Shown piece after piece: positions 1 to 7,710 of a stretch of DNA of 39,354 nt; position 1 is the stretch's first letter, and every line of letters starts with the position of its first letter. The position numbers were made by a program, and so were the translations under genes. The stretch is taken from contig JBJEPQ010000028.1 of the NCBI GenBank assembly GCA_051881315.1, positions 1 through 39,354 of the forward strand, given 5' to 3'. The DNA is from CAG-488 sp051881315. GTDB taxonomy: Bacteria > Bacillota > Clostridia > Oscillospirales > Acutalibacteraceae. The notes under the pieces were generated by a model. It was not told the DNA's origin and did no database searches. It saw only the letters and a list, made by a program, of their open reading frames with translations.

Positions 1-32
1 TTTTTAGTGTTGCACTTGATATTATAATCTAC

Positions 33-253
33 CCTCCCTTGTGTAAAGGGAGCTGTCAGCGAAGCTGACTGAGGGATTGTAGAAAGATTTATTTATTCTT
101 TAAATCTTTTTTGTCAGCACTTATCCCCTCCGTCACTTCCTTCGTCAGCGACACCTTTCTCGCTGCGGCTCGGTCACGCCACGGCTCTGAACGTCCACCG
201 GACGTTCATTCACTCCCGTGGCGACGCTTTGCTACCTTGCAACAAGTGGGAGG
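33..253. repeat. MITE-like interspersed repeat (copy A)
   Basis: A non-coding repeat whose two ends are related in inverted orientation: CCTCCCTTGTGTAAAGGGAG near 33 and CTTGCAACAAGTGGGAGG near 236-253. The stretch GCTGTCAGCGAAGCTGACTG followed by AGGGATT (52-78) recurs at 27222-27247, and the stretch around CACTTATCCCCTCCGTCAC (118-136) recurs near 27311. Inside are a perfect palindrome GAACGTCC-acc-GGACGTTC (189-207) and a wider stem GCCACGG/CCGTGGC (178-184 with 216-222), so the element could form a long branched hairpin. No ORF fits. It is probably a non-autonomous repeat family of this genome. Confidence 0.6.
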
Positions 254-440
254 CTAAAACGGTTTCTGCAAGCTTCAAGGTTTTCACGTCAAAGGTCTAC
301 TGTCTAAAATCTAAAGTCTGATTTGACGGATGAGGTGTAATAGCAGACATTAAATTTTGGATATTGGACATATTGCTATCGAAATAATATGAAGAAAACG
401 GCTAAAAATAAACATTAACATATGCGGTTAATTTAAATAA
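254..440. other. Gene-free AT-rich spacer
   Basis: No coding region is seen here. The only notable feature is a short segment near 297-320 (GTCTAAAATCTAAAGTCTG), which resembles the TTAGATGTTAGATTTTAGAC family of short repeats at 26952-27421, in inverted orientation. Confidence 0.4.
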
Positions 441-484
441 TTAAGGCTTGTATAGGTATATAAAATTTCCGATACAAGCCTTAA
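441..484 (-). terminator. Rho-independent-like terminator of the minus-strand capA-like operon
   Basis: A perfect 13-bp stem, TTAAGGCTTGTAT (441-453) with ATACAAGCCTTAA (472-484), encloses an 18-nt loop. Read on the minus strand it is followed by a T/A-rich run. It lies about 40 nt past the stop codon of the minus-strand gene at 521-1768. Confidence 0.7.
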
Positions 485-520
485 CTATTCTTATTATTTC
501 TACTTCATCTTTTCTCGGAA

Positions 521-1768
521 TCAATAGTTTATTTCAAGTGTGTTTCCGAACTTCTCGTTATAATAGTTTTTAATAAAGCTATATGTGAAGCTCTCGTCCT
601 CCTGAGAGAAGCCGTGCTTTGAGATAATGTCCTCGGTACATTTTGAAAGGGGAAGAACACGGACATTTTCGTAGTCCTCACCGTAGACTGTCACCGTAGG
701 AATAAGCTTTGCGGCGGTGATTGAAGTCTGACTGGTTTTTGAGTCCTTTGTGACTGTGATGTCCGCTATTCCGCCGAGAAGGCTCTCTGCGCTTTCCTCA
801 AGAGAAATAACCTTGCCGAGCGACGGAACGATAAGAGCCTGCTCACCGTCGCCGTTGTCCTTGTATTCAAATGCGCCGATTTCATTCTTGCCCGTGCCGA
901 TGATTATATCCGCACCGTATCTGAGAAGATTGTCAACCACTTCCTGCTGATAGTCGGAAAGTCCGGCTTCCTCCTCATCGTCCCAATGGACGGTTACACA
1001 GACGATGTCGGAGGCGGTTTTTGCGTTTTCGACAAGCTGTTTCATTGTGCCGTTAAGCTCGTCCTCGCTGGCACGGGTGTCGGACAGATCAAGTATGCCG
1101 ATGTCCGATTCTTCGGGAATATCAAACCCGCCGAGGGATTCCGTGATACCGACAAAGGAGATTTTAATCCCGTTTATTTCCGTGATCTTAGGCTTCATCA
1201 TTTCTTCCCGGTTTTCAAAAAGTCCGGTCAGAAGAGCCTGATTTTCCTTCGTCTTGAAAAGCGCAATATCGTTGATCGCACCCGACAGCCCCATATCCAT
1301 AATATGATCGTTTGCCTGATTGAAAACGTCAAAGCCGAGATCAATCAGCTTGTCGAGCATCTGATCAGGGGTGTTGAAATCGGGAGCGGCGGAGGGCTCG
1401 TTCTTGTCGTCCATAACGGTATTCTGGTTAATCATTGCAAGGTCTGATTTAGAAATAATCTCCTTGATGCCGTCATATGCTCCGGAAAAATCGTATCCGT
1501 TTCCGCCGGCTTTTTCCGAGGCCTGCGAGAACACCGTCCGATAAACCGTGTTGTCGCCTGCGATCATCAGTCTTGCCGTGCTTGAAGCGGCGGTCTGAGT
1601 ATTCGGCGCCTCGGTCTGACCTTCCGACGAGGTGTAAACCGCACCGTTCTTGATCCTCGATTTATCAATTACTATCATCATTGAGCTGACAACTATCGCA
1701 ACGCAAAGAATACAGTTGAAAGCGATCAGAAATACTTTTGATTTAGTCCATTTCAGGTTATCCTTCAT
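521..1768 (-). CDS. CapA (PGA_cap)-family protein with degenerate active site, membrane-anchored
   Basis: A 415-aa protein with one N-terminal membrane segment (about residues 12-33), then a Ser/Thr-rich linker and an extracellular calcineurin-like fold of the CapA family associated with poly-gamma-glutamate synthesis. The family signature is recognisable: MIAGD, NQANDHIMDMG (usual ANNHxxDxG), VHWDDEEE (usual HWGxE) and IIIGTGKNEIG (usual GxHPHVxQ). The usual NLE is NQN, and the conserved His pair of the last motif is missing, so catalysis as in canonical CapA is doubtful. The start ATG at 1768 is preceded by a GGAGA ribosome binding site. It lies 37 nt downstream of the 1806-2567 gene, probably in one operon. 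Family assignment is fairly sure; substrate unknown. Confidence 0.75.
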   Translation of the reverse strand: MKDNLKWTKSKVFLIAFNCILCVAIVVSSMMIVIDKSRIKNGAVYTSSEGQTEAPNTQTAASSTARLMIAGDNTVYRTVFSQASEKAGGNGYDFSGAYDGIKEIISKSDLAMINQNTVMDDKNEPSAAPDFNTPDQMLDKLIDLGFDVFNQANDHIMDMGLSGAINDIALFKTKENQALLTGLFENREEMMKPKITEINGIKISFVGITESLGGFDIPEESDIGILDLSDTRASEDELNGTMKQLVENAKTASDIVCVTVHWDDEEEAGLSDYQQEVVDNLLRYGADIIIGTGKNEIGAFEYKDNGDGEQALIVPSLGKVISLEESAESLLGGIADITVTKDSKTSQTSITAAKLIPTVTVYGEDYENVRVLPLSKCTEDIISKHGFSQEDESFTYSFIKNYYNEKFGNTLEINY

Positions 1769-1805
1769 ATTAACATCTCCGTGACAAAAATCCTTTAGTA
1801 TTTTA

Positions 1806-2567
1806 TCACAAAGTTATTTTTTTTGCAACCACACAGCAGCTTTCTTTATAGTAGGGAATGAAGTAAAATGCAGGAATGACGGCAAGACAGCCGAAAAACC
1901 ACGGTAAAAAGCTGATTTTGAACTTCACGATCTCAAAAATATGCCCGTCAAGCAGGTTTTTACTTTGGTTGATTGCCGTAAAAACACCGAGCCTCGGATC
2001 GGAGGAAAAAAGATATTCTGCGATAAAATAACGCTGTACGGCAACGAAATAAAAAATCAAGCCGCTGATGCCGAAAATCAGACTCCCTGCCGCAAGGGAA
2101 ATAAAGAGGTAAAGCTCAAGTCCTCCCGTGCCCGAAAGATAGTATATCGACCACAGAAGAATTATACAGGGGAGAAAAAACAGTATGGCAAGCGACAGCT
2201 TGATGAAAAACAGAGAAAAGTGAAAACGTAACGCACGAAAGGAGTTTTTCGGTCTGAACCAGAAGAACAGCCTGCGTGAATAATTGGCTTTGTTTGTCGT
2301 AACACCGTTGTACCATGCCTTTTCGCCGACGCTCAGCGAGCTGTAAACGCAGAGCGTAATCAGACATATTAAAACGAGGATAACGGCGGCGGTTATACCG
2401 ACAGGCAAGCCGACAGCCGAAAAACGGTCGGAAAGCATAATAATTCCGTAAGACAAGGCAGTCATTACCGCACAGAAAAACAGGGAGAACAACACAATTG
2501 ACAGAGCCTGCCTGCGTTTGCCTTTGATAATATCCTTGCTTTCTTTTTTTATTATACTGCTTTTCAT
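1806..2567 (-). CDS. Multi-pass membrane protein, DUF975-like
   Basis: A 253-aa hydrophobic protein with about five to six membrane segments (around residues 22-45, 55-78, 117-142, 150-178 and 212-238). A charged N-terminus (KKESKDIIKGKRRQA) and a late segment AINQSKNLLDGHIFEIVKF followed by a helix ending in IPYY resemble the DUF975 pattern (S-x-x-LMxG ... W ... PY). Function is not known. It is transcribed divergently from the gene at 2677 and probably co-transcribed with the CapA-like gene downstream. The DUF975 assignment rests on pattern recognition only. Confidence 0.6.
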   Translation of the reverse strand: MKSSIIKKESKDIIKGKRRQALSIVLFSLFFCAVMTALSYGIIMLSDRFSAVGLPVGITAAVILVLICLITLCVYSSLSVGEKAWYNGVTTNKANYSRRLFFWFRPKNSFRALRFHFSLFFIKLSLAILFFLPCIILLWSIYYLSGTGGLELYLFISLAAGSLIFGISGLIFYFVAVQRYFIAEYLFSSDPRLGVFTAINQSKNLLDGHIFEIVKFKISFLPWFFGCLAVIPAFYFIPYYKESCCVVAKKITL

Positions 2568-2622
2568 AATATCACCCGTGGAGATTTTTGACGGATATTT
2601 GTACGAATATTCACAAAGAATG

Positions 2623-2651
2623 TTGCAAAAAGCCTTGACGGGGGTTATAAT
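2623..2651 (+). promoter_or_regulatory. Sigma-A-like promoter of the glycosyltransferase fusion gene
   Basis: TTGCAA (2623-2628), a 17-nt spacer and a perfect TATAAT (2646-2651), 25 nt upstream of the GTG start at 2677. The ribosome binding site is TTGAGGTG at about 2664-2671. Confidence 0.75.
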
Positions 2652-2676
2652 CTAATTATTGATTTGAGGTGATCTT

Positions 2677-5280
2677 GTGACCGAATTTGAAAAGATGATA
2701 TCGGTTATCGTGCCGTTTTATAATGCAGAAAATACAATTAAAAAGTGCCTTGACTCTCTCAAGGCTCAGACCTTAGATGCAGACAAGACCGAAATACTGC
2801 TGATAAATGACGGCAGTACGGACGGCTCAGCGGAAATCGTCAGAGATTTTGCGGTTGATGCTGCGAACGTTTCTGTTATAACTCAGGAGCATCGGGGACT
2901 TTCGGAGGCGAGAAACTGCGGAATAACTGCCGCAAGGGGCAAGTATATTGCTTTTCTGGACGCCGACGACACTTTGTCCGACAACGCTCTGACAAAAATC
3001 GTAGATTTCTTTGAGGAGAATTACGAAGCGGTTGATCTCGTCACATATAAGCTTGTGCCGTACAATAACGGCAATAGAAAAAAATCGGGCTTCAGATACA
3101 ATGACGACGTTCCCGGCATTAAAGATCTCGGCGATGATAACAACGTTTATCTATGTCCTGCGGGAATCAATATTGCCGTTAAAAACAGGGGAGACGAGAA
3201 TATCCTTTTCAGCGTTTCTGAAAACTGCGACCTTGAAACGGTGAACTTCTGCCTTGACTGCGTCAGGGATAAAAAGGCTTTCGGCTACGTTGCAGACTGT
3301 GAATACAGAAAGATGAACAATCCCGGCGGAGTGGGCAAGAGCCTTGAATGTGCTTTGTTTTTTAACGATTTTGTCGGCAGGTGGGAGGAGATATTCTCCG
3401 AATACGATCCCGTTCCGGGCTATGTTCAGTCTGTTTTCGCCGAGGATATTTTAAGACGGCTGAAAGGTGATTTTCTGCTTCCTTATCATCTTGAGGGTGA
3501 AGCATACCGCCGTGAGGTTGAACGGATTGAAAAGCTCCTTGAAAAAGCTGAGGACAGTATAATTCTCAATCTCCCCGAAGCGGAGGAAATGAACAAACAC
3601 TACCTTGTTTCTATGAAATATAAGGGCGAATTAAAAGCCTCCTTTGACAAAAAAATAAGACTTTCTCACGGCGAAAATGTCCTTTACGAAGCCGAAGCTT
3701 TTGAGCTTGTATTGACTAAATTCAAGGTCCGTGAAAGCGGAGTCGAGGTTTGCGGTTATATTTCTTCGCCTGTTTTTGATTACTGCGAAAAGCCTGTTTT
3801 GCTTCTCAGGGAGCGGAGCGAGACCGTTCCTCTTGAAATCAGGGAGTGCTCGTTCTGCTATGACGGTGCAAAGCTCAGAAATAATACGGCATGGGGCTTC
3901 AGAAAGATATTTGAAGTCGGCAAACGTACCTCTTTTTCGTTCGCTGTTGAGATCGCAGACCGTTCATATCCCGTGCATTTCAGCTTCGGCGAATGGGTGC
4001 CTTTTAGAGAAAAACGCAGTCGCTTTGTCCTCAACGGCGTAAGCTGCAAAATGAGCGACAAGTGTATAATCCTTGAAAAAGCAGATAAAAAAGCAGAAAA
4101 AAAGTATAAAAAAACGGCTCTCAAAAAATATCTGAGAACCAATAAAAAAGTGTTTGCCGTCAGACTGCTTAACCTTATCCTGCCGAAGAAAAGAATCTGG
4201 CTTTATAACGACTGTAAGGGAGTTGGAGTTGACAACGCCTACTTACAGTTTATTCACGATTTTGATATTGACGACGGGGTTGAACGCTACTATGTTGTAA
4301 ACGGATCGGTCGATGAAATTAGACAGCATTTCACCGCCGAACAGCAGAAGCGGCTTATCACATTCCGCTCGTCAAAGCATAAGATGCTGTATCTCAATGC
4401 CGAGAAGATTATCACTGCCTTTGTTGAAAACGAAAACTATCTTCCGTTTTACAGCGATATTTATCCCGAATACATCGACCTTTTCGGCGGAGATGTCTAT
4501 TATCTCCAGCACGGCGTCCTGCACGCCCATGTGCCGTGGAAATACTCATACGACAGGCTTGATATCACGGGCGAGGTAATTTCGACAGACTATGAGGTCA
4601 AAAATTTCACCGAAAATTATTTCTTCCCCGAAGACGCTCTGATAAAGAGCAAGATGCCGAGATATGACCGTGTTGACATCGACACAAAAAAGGCGAAAAA
4701 TATTATCCTCTTTGCTCCGTCATGGCGGAAATATCTGATTTCGCACAAGGCGGGCGGCGGTTGGACGGCGGACAAAGAAAAGTTTGTCAAGTCGGATTTC
4801 TTCAAAAAAACTCAGGAATTTCTGAACAGCGAAAGTCTCGCAAAATTGCTTGAGGAAAACGGCTGGACGCTTGAATTCAAGCTCCACCCGATATTTGCCC
4901 CGTACAAGGATTGTTTTGAAATACAAAATCCGTCAGTCAGCTTTGCCGACGGCAGACCGATCGACGAATACAAGTTATTTATTACGGATTTTTCGTCCTT
5001 CGTCTACGATTTTGTTTACCTCAACCGTGCAGTCGTGTATTTTATGCCCGATCTCAGGGAGTTTAGGGCAGGTATGAACGATTACAGAGAGCTTGACATT
5101 CCGTTTGAAAACGGCTTCGGAGAGCTGACGCAGAGCCCGTCCGAGCTGTGCCGTGCAATTAAAACGATAATCGCAAACAACGGAGAGGCGATAGCCCCCT
5201 ATAATGAAAGAAGCGAAAACTTCTTCTTTGACAAGGATAGAAATTCCTGCGACAGGATTTATAATGCAATTACCGAATGA
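2677..5280 (+). CDS. Bifunctional family-2 glycosyltransferase / CDP-glycerol glycerophosphotransferase
   Basis: An 867-aa fusion. The N-terminal 250 residues or so are a GT-A family-2 glycosyltransferase: ISVIVPFYNAENTIKKCLDS, LLINDGSTDGS, the SEARNCG stretch and the metal-binding LDADD. A middle segment (about 310-480) looks beta-rich, and a basic Lys-rich stretch follows at about 465-490. The C-terminal 380 residues or so match the TagF/TagB CDP-glycerol:poly(glycerophosphate) glycerophosphotransferase family: the YYLQHGVLHAHV stretch, IILFAPSWRKY, LEFKLHP and FITDFSSFVYDFVYLNR. The protein probably adds sugar and glycerol-phosphate units to a surface polymer at the cytoplasmic membrane face. 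The start is GTG at 2677, supported by TTGAGGTG upstream; the next in-frame ATG (2695) would shorten it by only six residues. Confidence 0.88.
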   Translation: MTEFEKMISVIVPFYNAENTIKKCLDSLKAQTLDADKTEILLINDGSTDGSAEIVRDFAVDAANVSVITQEHRGLSEARNCGITAARGKYIAFLDADDTLSDNALTKIVDFFEENYEAVDLVTYKLVPYNNGNRKKSGFRYNDDVPGIKDLGDDNNVYLCPAGINIAVKNRGDENILFSVSENCDLETVNFCLDCVRDKKAFGYVADCEYRKMNNPGGVGKSLECALFFNDFVGRWEEIFSEYDPVPGYVQSVFAEDILRRLKGDFLLPYHLEGEAYRREVERIEKLLEKAEDSIILNLPEAEEMNKHYLVSMKYKGELKASFDKKIRLSHGENVLYEAEAFELVLTKFKVRESGVEVCGYISSPVFDYCEKPVLLLRERSETVPLEIRECSFCYDGAKLRNNTAWGFRKIFEVGKRTSFSFAVEIADRSYPVHFSFGEWVPFREKRSRFVLNGVSCKMSDKCIILEKADKKAEKKYKKTALKKYLRTNKKVFAVRLLNLILPKKRIWLYNDCKGVGVDNAYLQFIHDFDIDDGVERYYVVNGSVDEIRQHFTAEQQKRLITFRSSKHKMLYLNAEKIITAFVENENYLPFYSDIYPEYIDLFGGDVYYLQHGVLHAHVPWKYSYDRLDITGEVISTDYEVKNFTENYFFPEDALIKSKMPRYDRVDIDTKKAKNIILFAPSWRKYLISHKAGGGWTADKEKFVKSDFFKKTQEFLNSESLAKLLEENGWTLEFKLHPIFAPYKDCFEIQNPSVSFADGRPIDEYKLFITDFSSFVYDFVYLNRAVVYFMPDLREFRAGMNDYRELDIPFENGFGELTQSPSELCRAIKTIIANNGEAIAPYNERSENFFFDKDRNSCDRIYNAITE

Positions 5281-5324
5281 CCGATGCAGTAAATATATTT
5301 TTGTCGCAGTCAAAAAATCTAAAA

Positions 5325-5370
5325 CGACTGCAAGCCTGTCCTTTCGGATTGCTTGCAGTCGCATTTTATT
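5325..5370 (+). terminator. Rho-independent terminator
   Basis: An 11-bp perfect stem, CGACTGCAAGC (5325-5335) with GCTTGCAGTCG (5351-5361), then CATTTTATT. It follows the glycosyltransferase fusion gene and also sits just beyond the 3' end of the convergent TSCPD gene. Confidence 0.8.
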
Positions 5371-5378
5371 ATATGATT

Positions 5379-5642
5379 TTATTTATTTGCCTGCTGTTTT
5401 GCGTATGCTTCGGATACGGCTCGTGCAAGCTGATCGGGACACGAGGTGTTCTTAAAGCCGCAGGTTATGCCGCTGAGCTTCTTCTCGATCTCTTCAACCG
5501 TCATACCGTCCACGATTGAGGAAATGCCCTTTAGATTTCCGTTACAGCCGCCTGTAAACCTGACGTTCGTAACCGTGTCGCCGTCAAGGTCAAAGGTAAT
5601 TTTTGTCGAGCAGGTGCCCCTTGTTTTGTATTCATATGTCAT
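5379..5642 (-). CDS. TSCPD domain protein (TIGR03905 family)
   Basis: A small protein of 87 aa, MTYEYKTRGTCSTKITFDLD onward, carrying GGCNGNLKGI and the diagnostic C-terminal motif NTSCPDQLARA. The conserved cysteines resemble those of the TSCPD domain found alone in many anaerobic Firmicutes and fused to some ribonucleotide reductases; a metal- or substrate-binding role is inferred, not known. I chose the start at 5642 because GGAGG then lies 8 nt upstream. The in-frame ATG at 5648 would leave only 2 nt between GGAGG and the start codon. It is convergent with the glycosyltransferase gene. Confidence 0.85.
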   Translation of the reverse strand: MTYEYKTRGTCSTKITFDLDGDTVTNVRFTGGCNGNLKGISSIVDGMTVEEIEKKLSGITCGFKNTSCPDQLARAVSEAYAKQQANK

Positions 5643-5705
5643 AATCATTACCTCCGTAAATTTTCTGAAAAATATGATAATTCAATTTACGGAGAATGTC
5701 AAGAG

Positions 5706-6056
5706 TCAAAGCATAATATAAATCAGCGCCATAAGCAGGAGGGTATCTCCGCCGTCGCCGGAGAGCAAAAGCATCATTGCAATAATGAGCTTCATATCCC
5801 CGTCGAAGAACATGCTGAAAGGGCTTGCACTTCTGCTGAAAGGATTAGAGCTTTGACGGGGATTCTGCTGTTCCTGTCTCGGCGGCAGGGGAGGCTGATA
5901 ATTGGTGTTCTGATGTGCGGAATGAGCCGTCGGAGGCTGATTAGGCTGTTTGTGAAAAACCGGATCAGTGTTCTGAACGGGCATGGCACGGCTGTACATC
6001 TCTCTTGCTCTCATTATTGCCTGTCGCTCGGCGGCGTTAAAATCCTGCTGTGGCAT
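5706..6056 (-). CDS. Small unknown protein with Pro/Gln-rich linker and hydrophobic tail
   Basis: A 116-aa protein that I do not recognise by name. The N-terminus (MPQQDFNAAERQAIMRAREM) is charged and helical. A Pro/Gln/Asn-rich low-complexity linker spans about residues 36-75. The C-terminal 35 residues are strongly hydrophobic (DMKLIIAMMLLLSGDGGDT followed by LLLMALIYIML), probably a membrane-associated hairpin. It is the last gene of a tight three-gene minus-strand cluster (2 nt after the upstream stop codon). The three genes probably work together, but no function can be given. Confidence 0.65.
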   Translation of the reverse strand: MPQQDFNAAERQAIMRAREMYSRAMPVQNTDPVFHKQPNQPPTAHSAHQNTNYQPPLPPRQEQQNPRQSSNPFSRSASPFSMFFDGDMKLIIAMMLLLSGDGGDTLLLMALIYIML

Positions 6057-6058
6057 TG

Positions 6059-6400
6059 CTAATCATCCCGATCTGTAAGGTTATTTATTAACGGTAAAAT
6101 TTCAAGCAGTTTCAGAATTTGTATTGCCTGATCGGCTTTTTTCTGCCTTTCGGGACTGAGATTCGGTTTCAGTGCTTCAATGAGCTTGCACCGACGTCCC
6201 GATTCGCCGTTCATTGCGCTCATTATTTTTGTTATTTTTCCGATCATCTGCGGATCGAACGATGAAAAGATATCGTTCCCTTTCTGACGGTTTTGTTTTT
6301 CCGAAGGTTCGTTGCTTTGACCGAAAACCGCTTCGGCGGTGGCTTTGAGTTCTTCAATATCATCGGGAGTGAGAGAGGAAAGAATATCGTTAATGTTCAT
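6059..6400 (-). CDS. Small unknown protein, middle gene of three-gene cluster
   Basis: A 113-aa predicted soluble, mostly helical acidic protein starting MNINDILSSLTPDDIEELKA. Its C-terminal half (SGRRCKLIEALKPNLSPERQ, then KKADQAIQILKLLEILPLIN) looks like an amphipathic helical region. No catalytic motif is visible. The start overlaps the end of the upstream gene (6390-6605) by 11 nt, which suggests translational coupling. Function unknown. Confidence 0.65.
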   Translation of the reverse strand: MNINDILSSLTPDDIEELKATAEAVFGQSNEPSEKQNRQKGNDIFSSFDPQMIGKITKIMSAMNGESGRRCKLIEALKPNLSPERQKKADQAIQILKLLEILPLINNLTDRDD

Positions 6401-6605
6401 CTTTTTTGCCGTTCAGCTTTTCCATTATTTTGCGTGCGGCAGGTGAAGAAAGCACGGCGTTGATCTTATCCCTGTCGCTGAGGATTTGGTTAAGCTCGTC
6501 TTTTTCCTCCGCTTTAAGACCGTTAATCAGCTCTTTGGCTCTCTTTTCTGCATCTGCCTTGCTTGACGGTGCGGAGAAAAAATCAGAAAAATTGTTGTTT
6601 GCCAT
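6390..6605 (-). CDS. Small unknown protein, first gene of three-gene cluster
   Basis: A 71-aa charged helical protein beginning MANNNFSDFFSAPSSKADAE, rich in Lys, Glu and Asp, with no membrane segment or recognised motif. It heads the cluster 6605 to 5706 and is divergent from the phosphoesterase gene at 6663. The 57-nt gap between them must hold both promoters. The overlap with the next gene supports real translation of both. Function unknown. Confidence 0.6.
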   Translation of the reverse strand: MANNNFSDFFSAPSSKADAEKRAKELINGLKAEEKDELNQILSDRDKINAVLSSPAARKIMEKLNGKKDEH

Positions 6606-6662
6606 TTACACTCACACTCCAATGATTTATAATAAAGTTATATTCTGAAAGGTGTTGTACGT

Positions 6663-7127
6663 ATGCGTTTGCTTGTTTTATCCGACTCTCACGGAAGAAA
6701 AAGTCTTTTGCTCAAAGCCGTTGAGCTTCACCCCGAAGCCGACGCAGTTATTTTTCTCGGAGACGGCGAAAGAGATATTGACTTTCTGAAAGAATTACAT
6801 CCCGAAATAAAGCTTTATGCCGTCTGCGGAAACTGTGATTTTAATTCCTCGCTTCCGCCGTTCCTGCTTGAAAAATTCGGAGGCAAAACTGTTTATGCCG
6901 CCCACGGACATAACGAAAGCGTGAAATATTCTCTGTACGGTCTGAAGCAGAAAGCCCGATCCTGTTCGGCTTCTATAGCATTATACGGGCATACGCACGT
7001 CCCTGACACAACCTATGAGGAAGAAATCTGGTATGTCAATCCCGGCTCGGTTTCGGTTGGTAAATATGCGATGATAGACATAACCGACAAGGGCATAATG
7101 CCTATACTTGCCGATCTCAATAATTAA
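6663..7127 (+). CDS. YfcE/MJ0936-type metallophosphoesterase
   Basis: A 154-aa cytoplasmic calcineurin-like phosphodiesterase. All metal-binding motifs of the family are present in order: LSDSHG (DxH, residues 7-10), FLGDGERD (GD), VCGNCD (GNxD), AAHGH (GH) and YGHTHVP (GHTH), and the length is usual for the YfcE family. Members hydrolyse phosphodiester model substrates with Mn or Ni; physiological substrates are mostly unknown. The ATG at 6663 follows GAAAGGTG. It is a single gene, with a hairpin immediately downstream that also covers the next gene's ribosome binding site. Confidence 0.9.
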   Translation: MRLLVLSDSHGRKSLLLKAVELHPEADAVIFLGDGERDIDFLKELHPEIKLYAVCGNCDFNSSLPPFLLEKFGGKTVYAAHGHNESVKYSLYGLKQKARSCSASIALYGHTHVPDTTYEEEIWYVNPGSVSVGKYAMIDITDKGIMPILADLNN

Positions 7128-7132
7128 GTAAT

Positions 7133-7183
7133 AATCCTCCGCTTTGTCTCATACATTAAAGTAACGGACAAAAACGGAGGATT
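7133..7183 (+). promoter_or_regulatory. Hairpin sequestering the ribosome binding site of the DUF4830 gene
   Basis: AATCCTCCG (7133-7141) pairs with CGGAGGATT (7175-7183), and TTTGTC (7143-7148) with GACAAA (7167-7172), enclosing an 18-nt loop. The 3' arm contains GGAGG (7176-7180), the Shine-Dalgarno sequence for the ATG at 7189. The structure may limit translation of the next gene or stabilise the 3' end of the phosphoesterase message; it lacks a typical U-tract. Confidence 0.55.
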
Positions 7184-7188
7184 TAATT

Positions 7189-7710
7189 ATGTTTGTATTT
7201 TCATTTAAAGCGAACAAGCCCAAGCTGATTGTTGCACTTTGTGTTGTAATCTGCGTTCTGATTGCAGGAACGCTTGCTCTGAACAGCCGTAAAAAACCTG
7301 TTGCCAACGACGGTTCCATAAGCTATATTGCAAAAAATGCGACGGACTGTATCTCGTTTCTTTCCCAGTTCGGCTGGAGTGTGAATGAAGAACCAGTTGA
7401 GGTCAGGGAGGTCATTATCCCGTCGGAATTTAACGATACATATACAGCTTACAATGTTATCCAGAAAAATCAGGGACTTGACCTTGAGCCTTACAAGGGC
7501 TTTCGGGCTAAGAAATGGATTTTCGAGGTAAAAAATTACCCCGATTATCCTGCTGACTGCGGATATATCAGGGCAACCTTACTTGTTTATGACGGAGCCG
7601 TTATCGGCGGTGATATTTCTTCAATTGAACAAAACGGTTTTATTCAAGGCTTTGAATTTCCGAATACCGCCGTTACTTCGCCGACTTCCTTGCCGGCAGC
7701 TGAGCAATGA
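7189..7710 (+). CDS. DUF4830 domain protein, membrane-anchored
   Basis: A 173-aa protein with a single N-terminal membrane segment (about residues 11-30) and an extracytoplasmic DUF4830-like domain: CISFLSQFGWSVNEEPVEVR, IIPSEFNDTYTAYNVIQKNQ, GLDLEPYKG, KNYPDYPAD and LLVYDGAVIGGDISS are the characteristic stretches. The family is common in Clostridia and has no known function. The 3' end overlaps the convergent transporter gene by 38 nt. The start is supported by GGAGG 8 nt upstream, inside a hairpin. Confidence 0.75.
   Translation: MFVFSFKANKPKLIVALCVVICVLIAGTLALNSRKKPVANDGSISYIAKNATDCISFLSQFGWSVNEEPVEVREVIIPSEFNDTYTAYNVIQKNQGLDLEPYKGFRAKKWIFEVKNYPDYPADCGYIRATLLVYDGAVIGGDISSIEQNGFIQGFEFPNTAVTSPTSLPAAEQ

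Noticed and set aside
986..1447. Plus-strand open frame of 153 codons
   Set aside because: It is antisense to the CapA-like gene, with no ribosome binding site and no recognisable domain.
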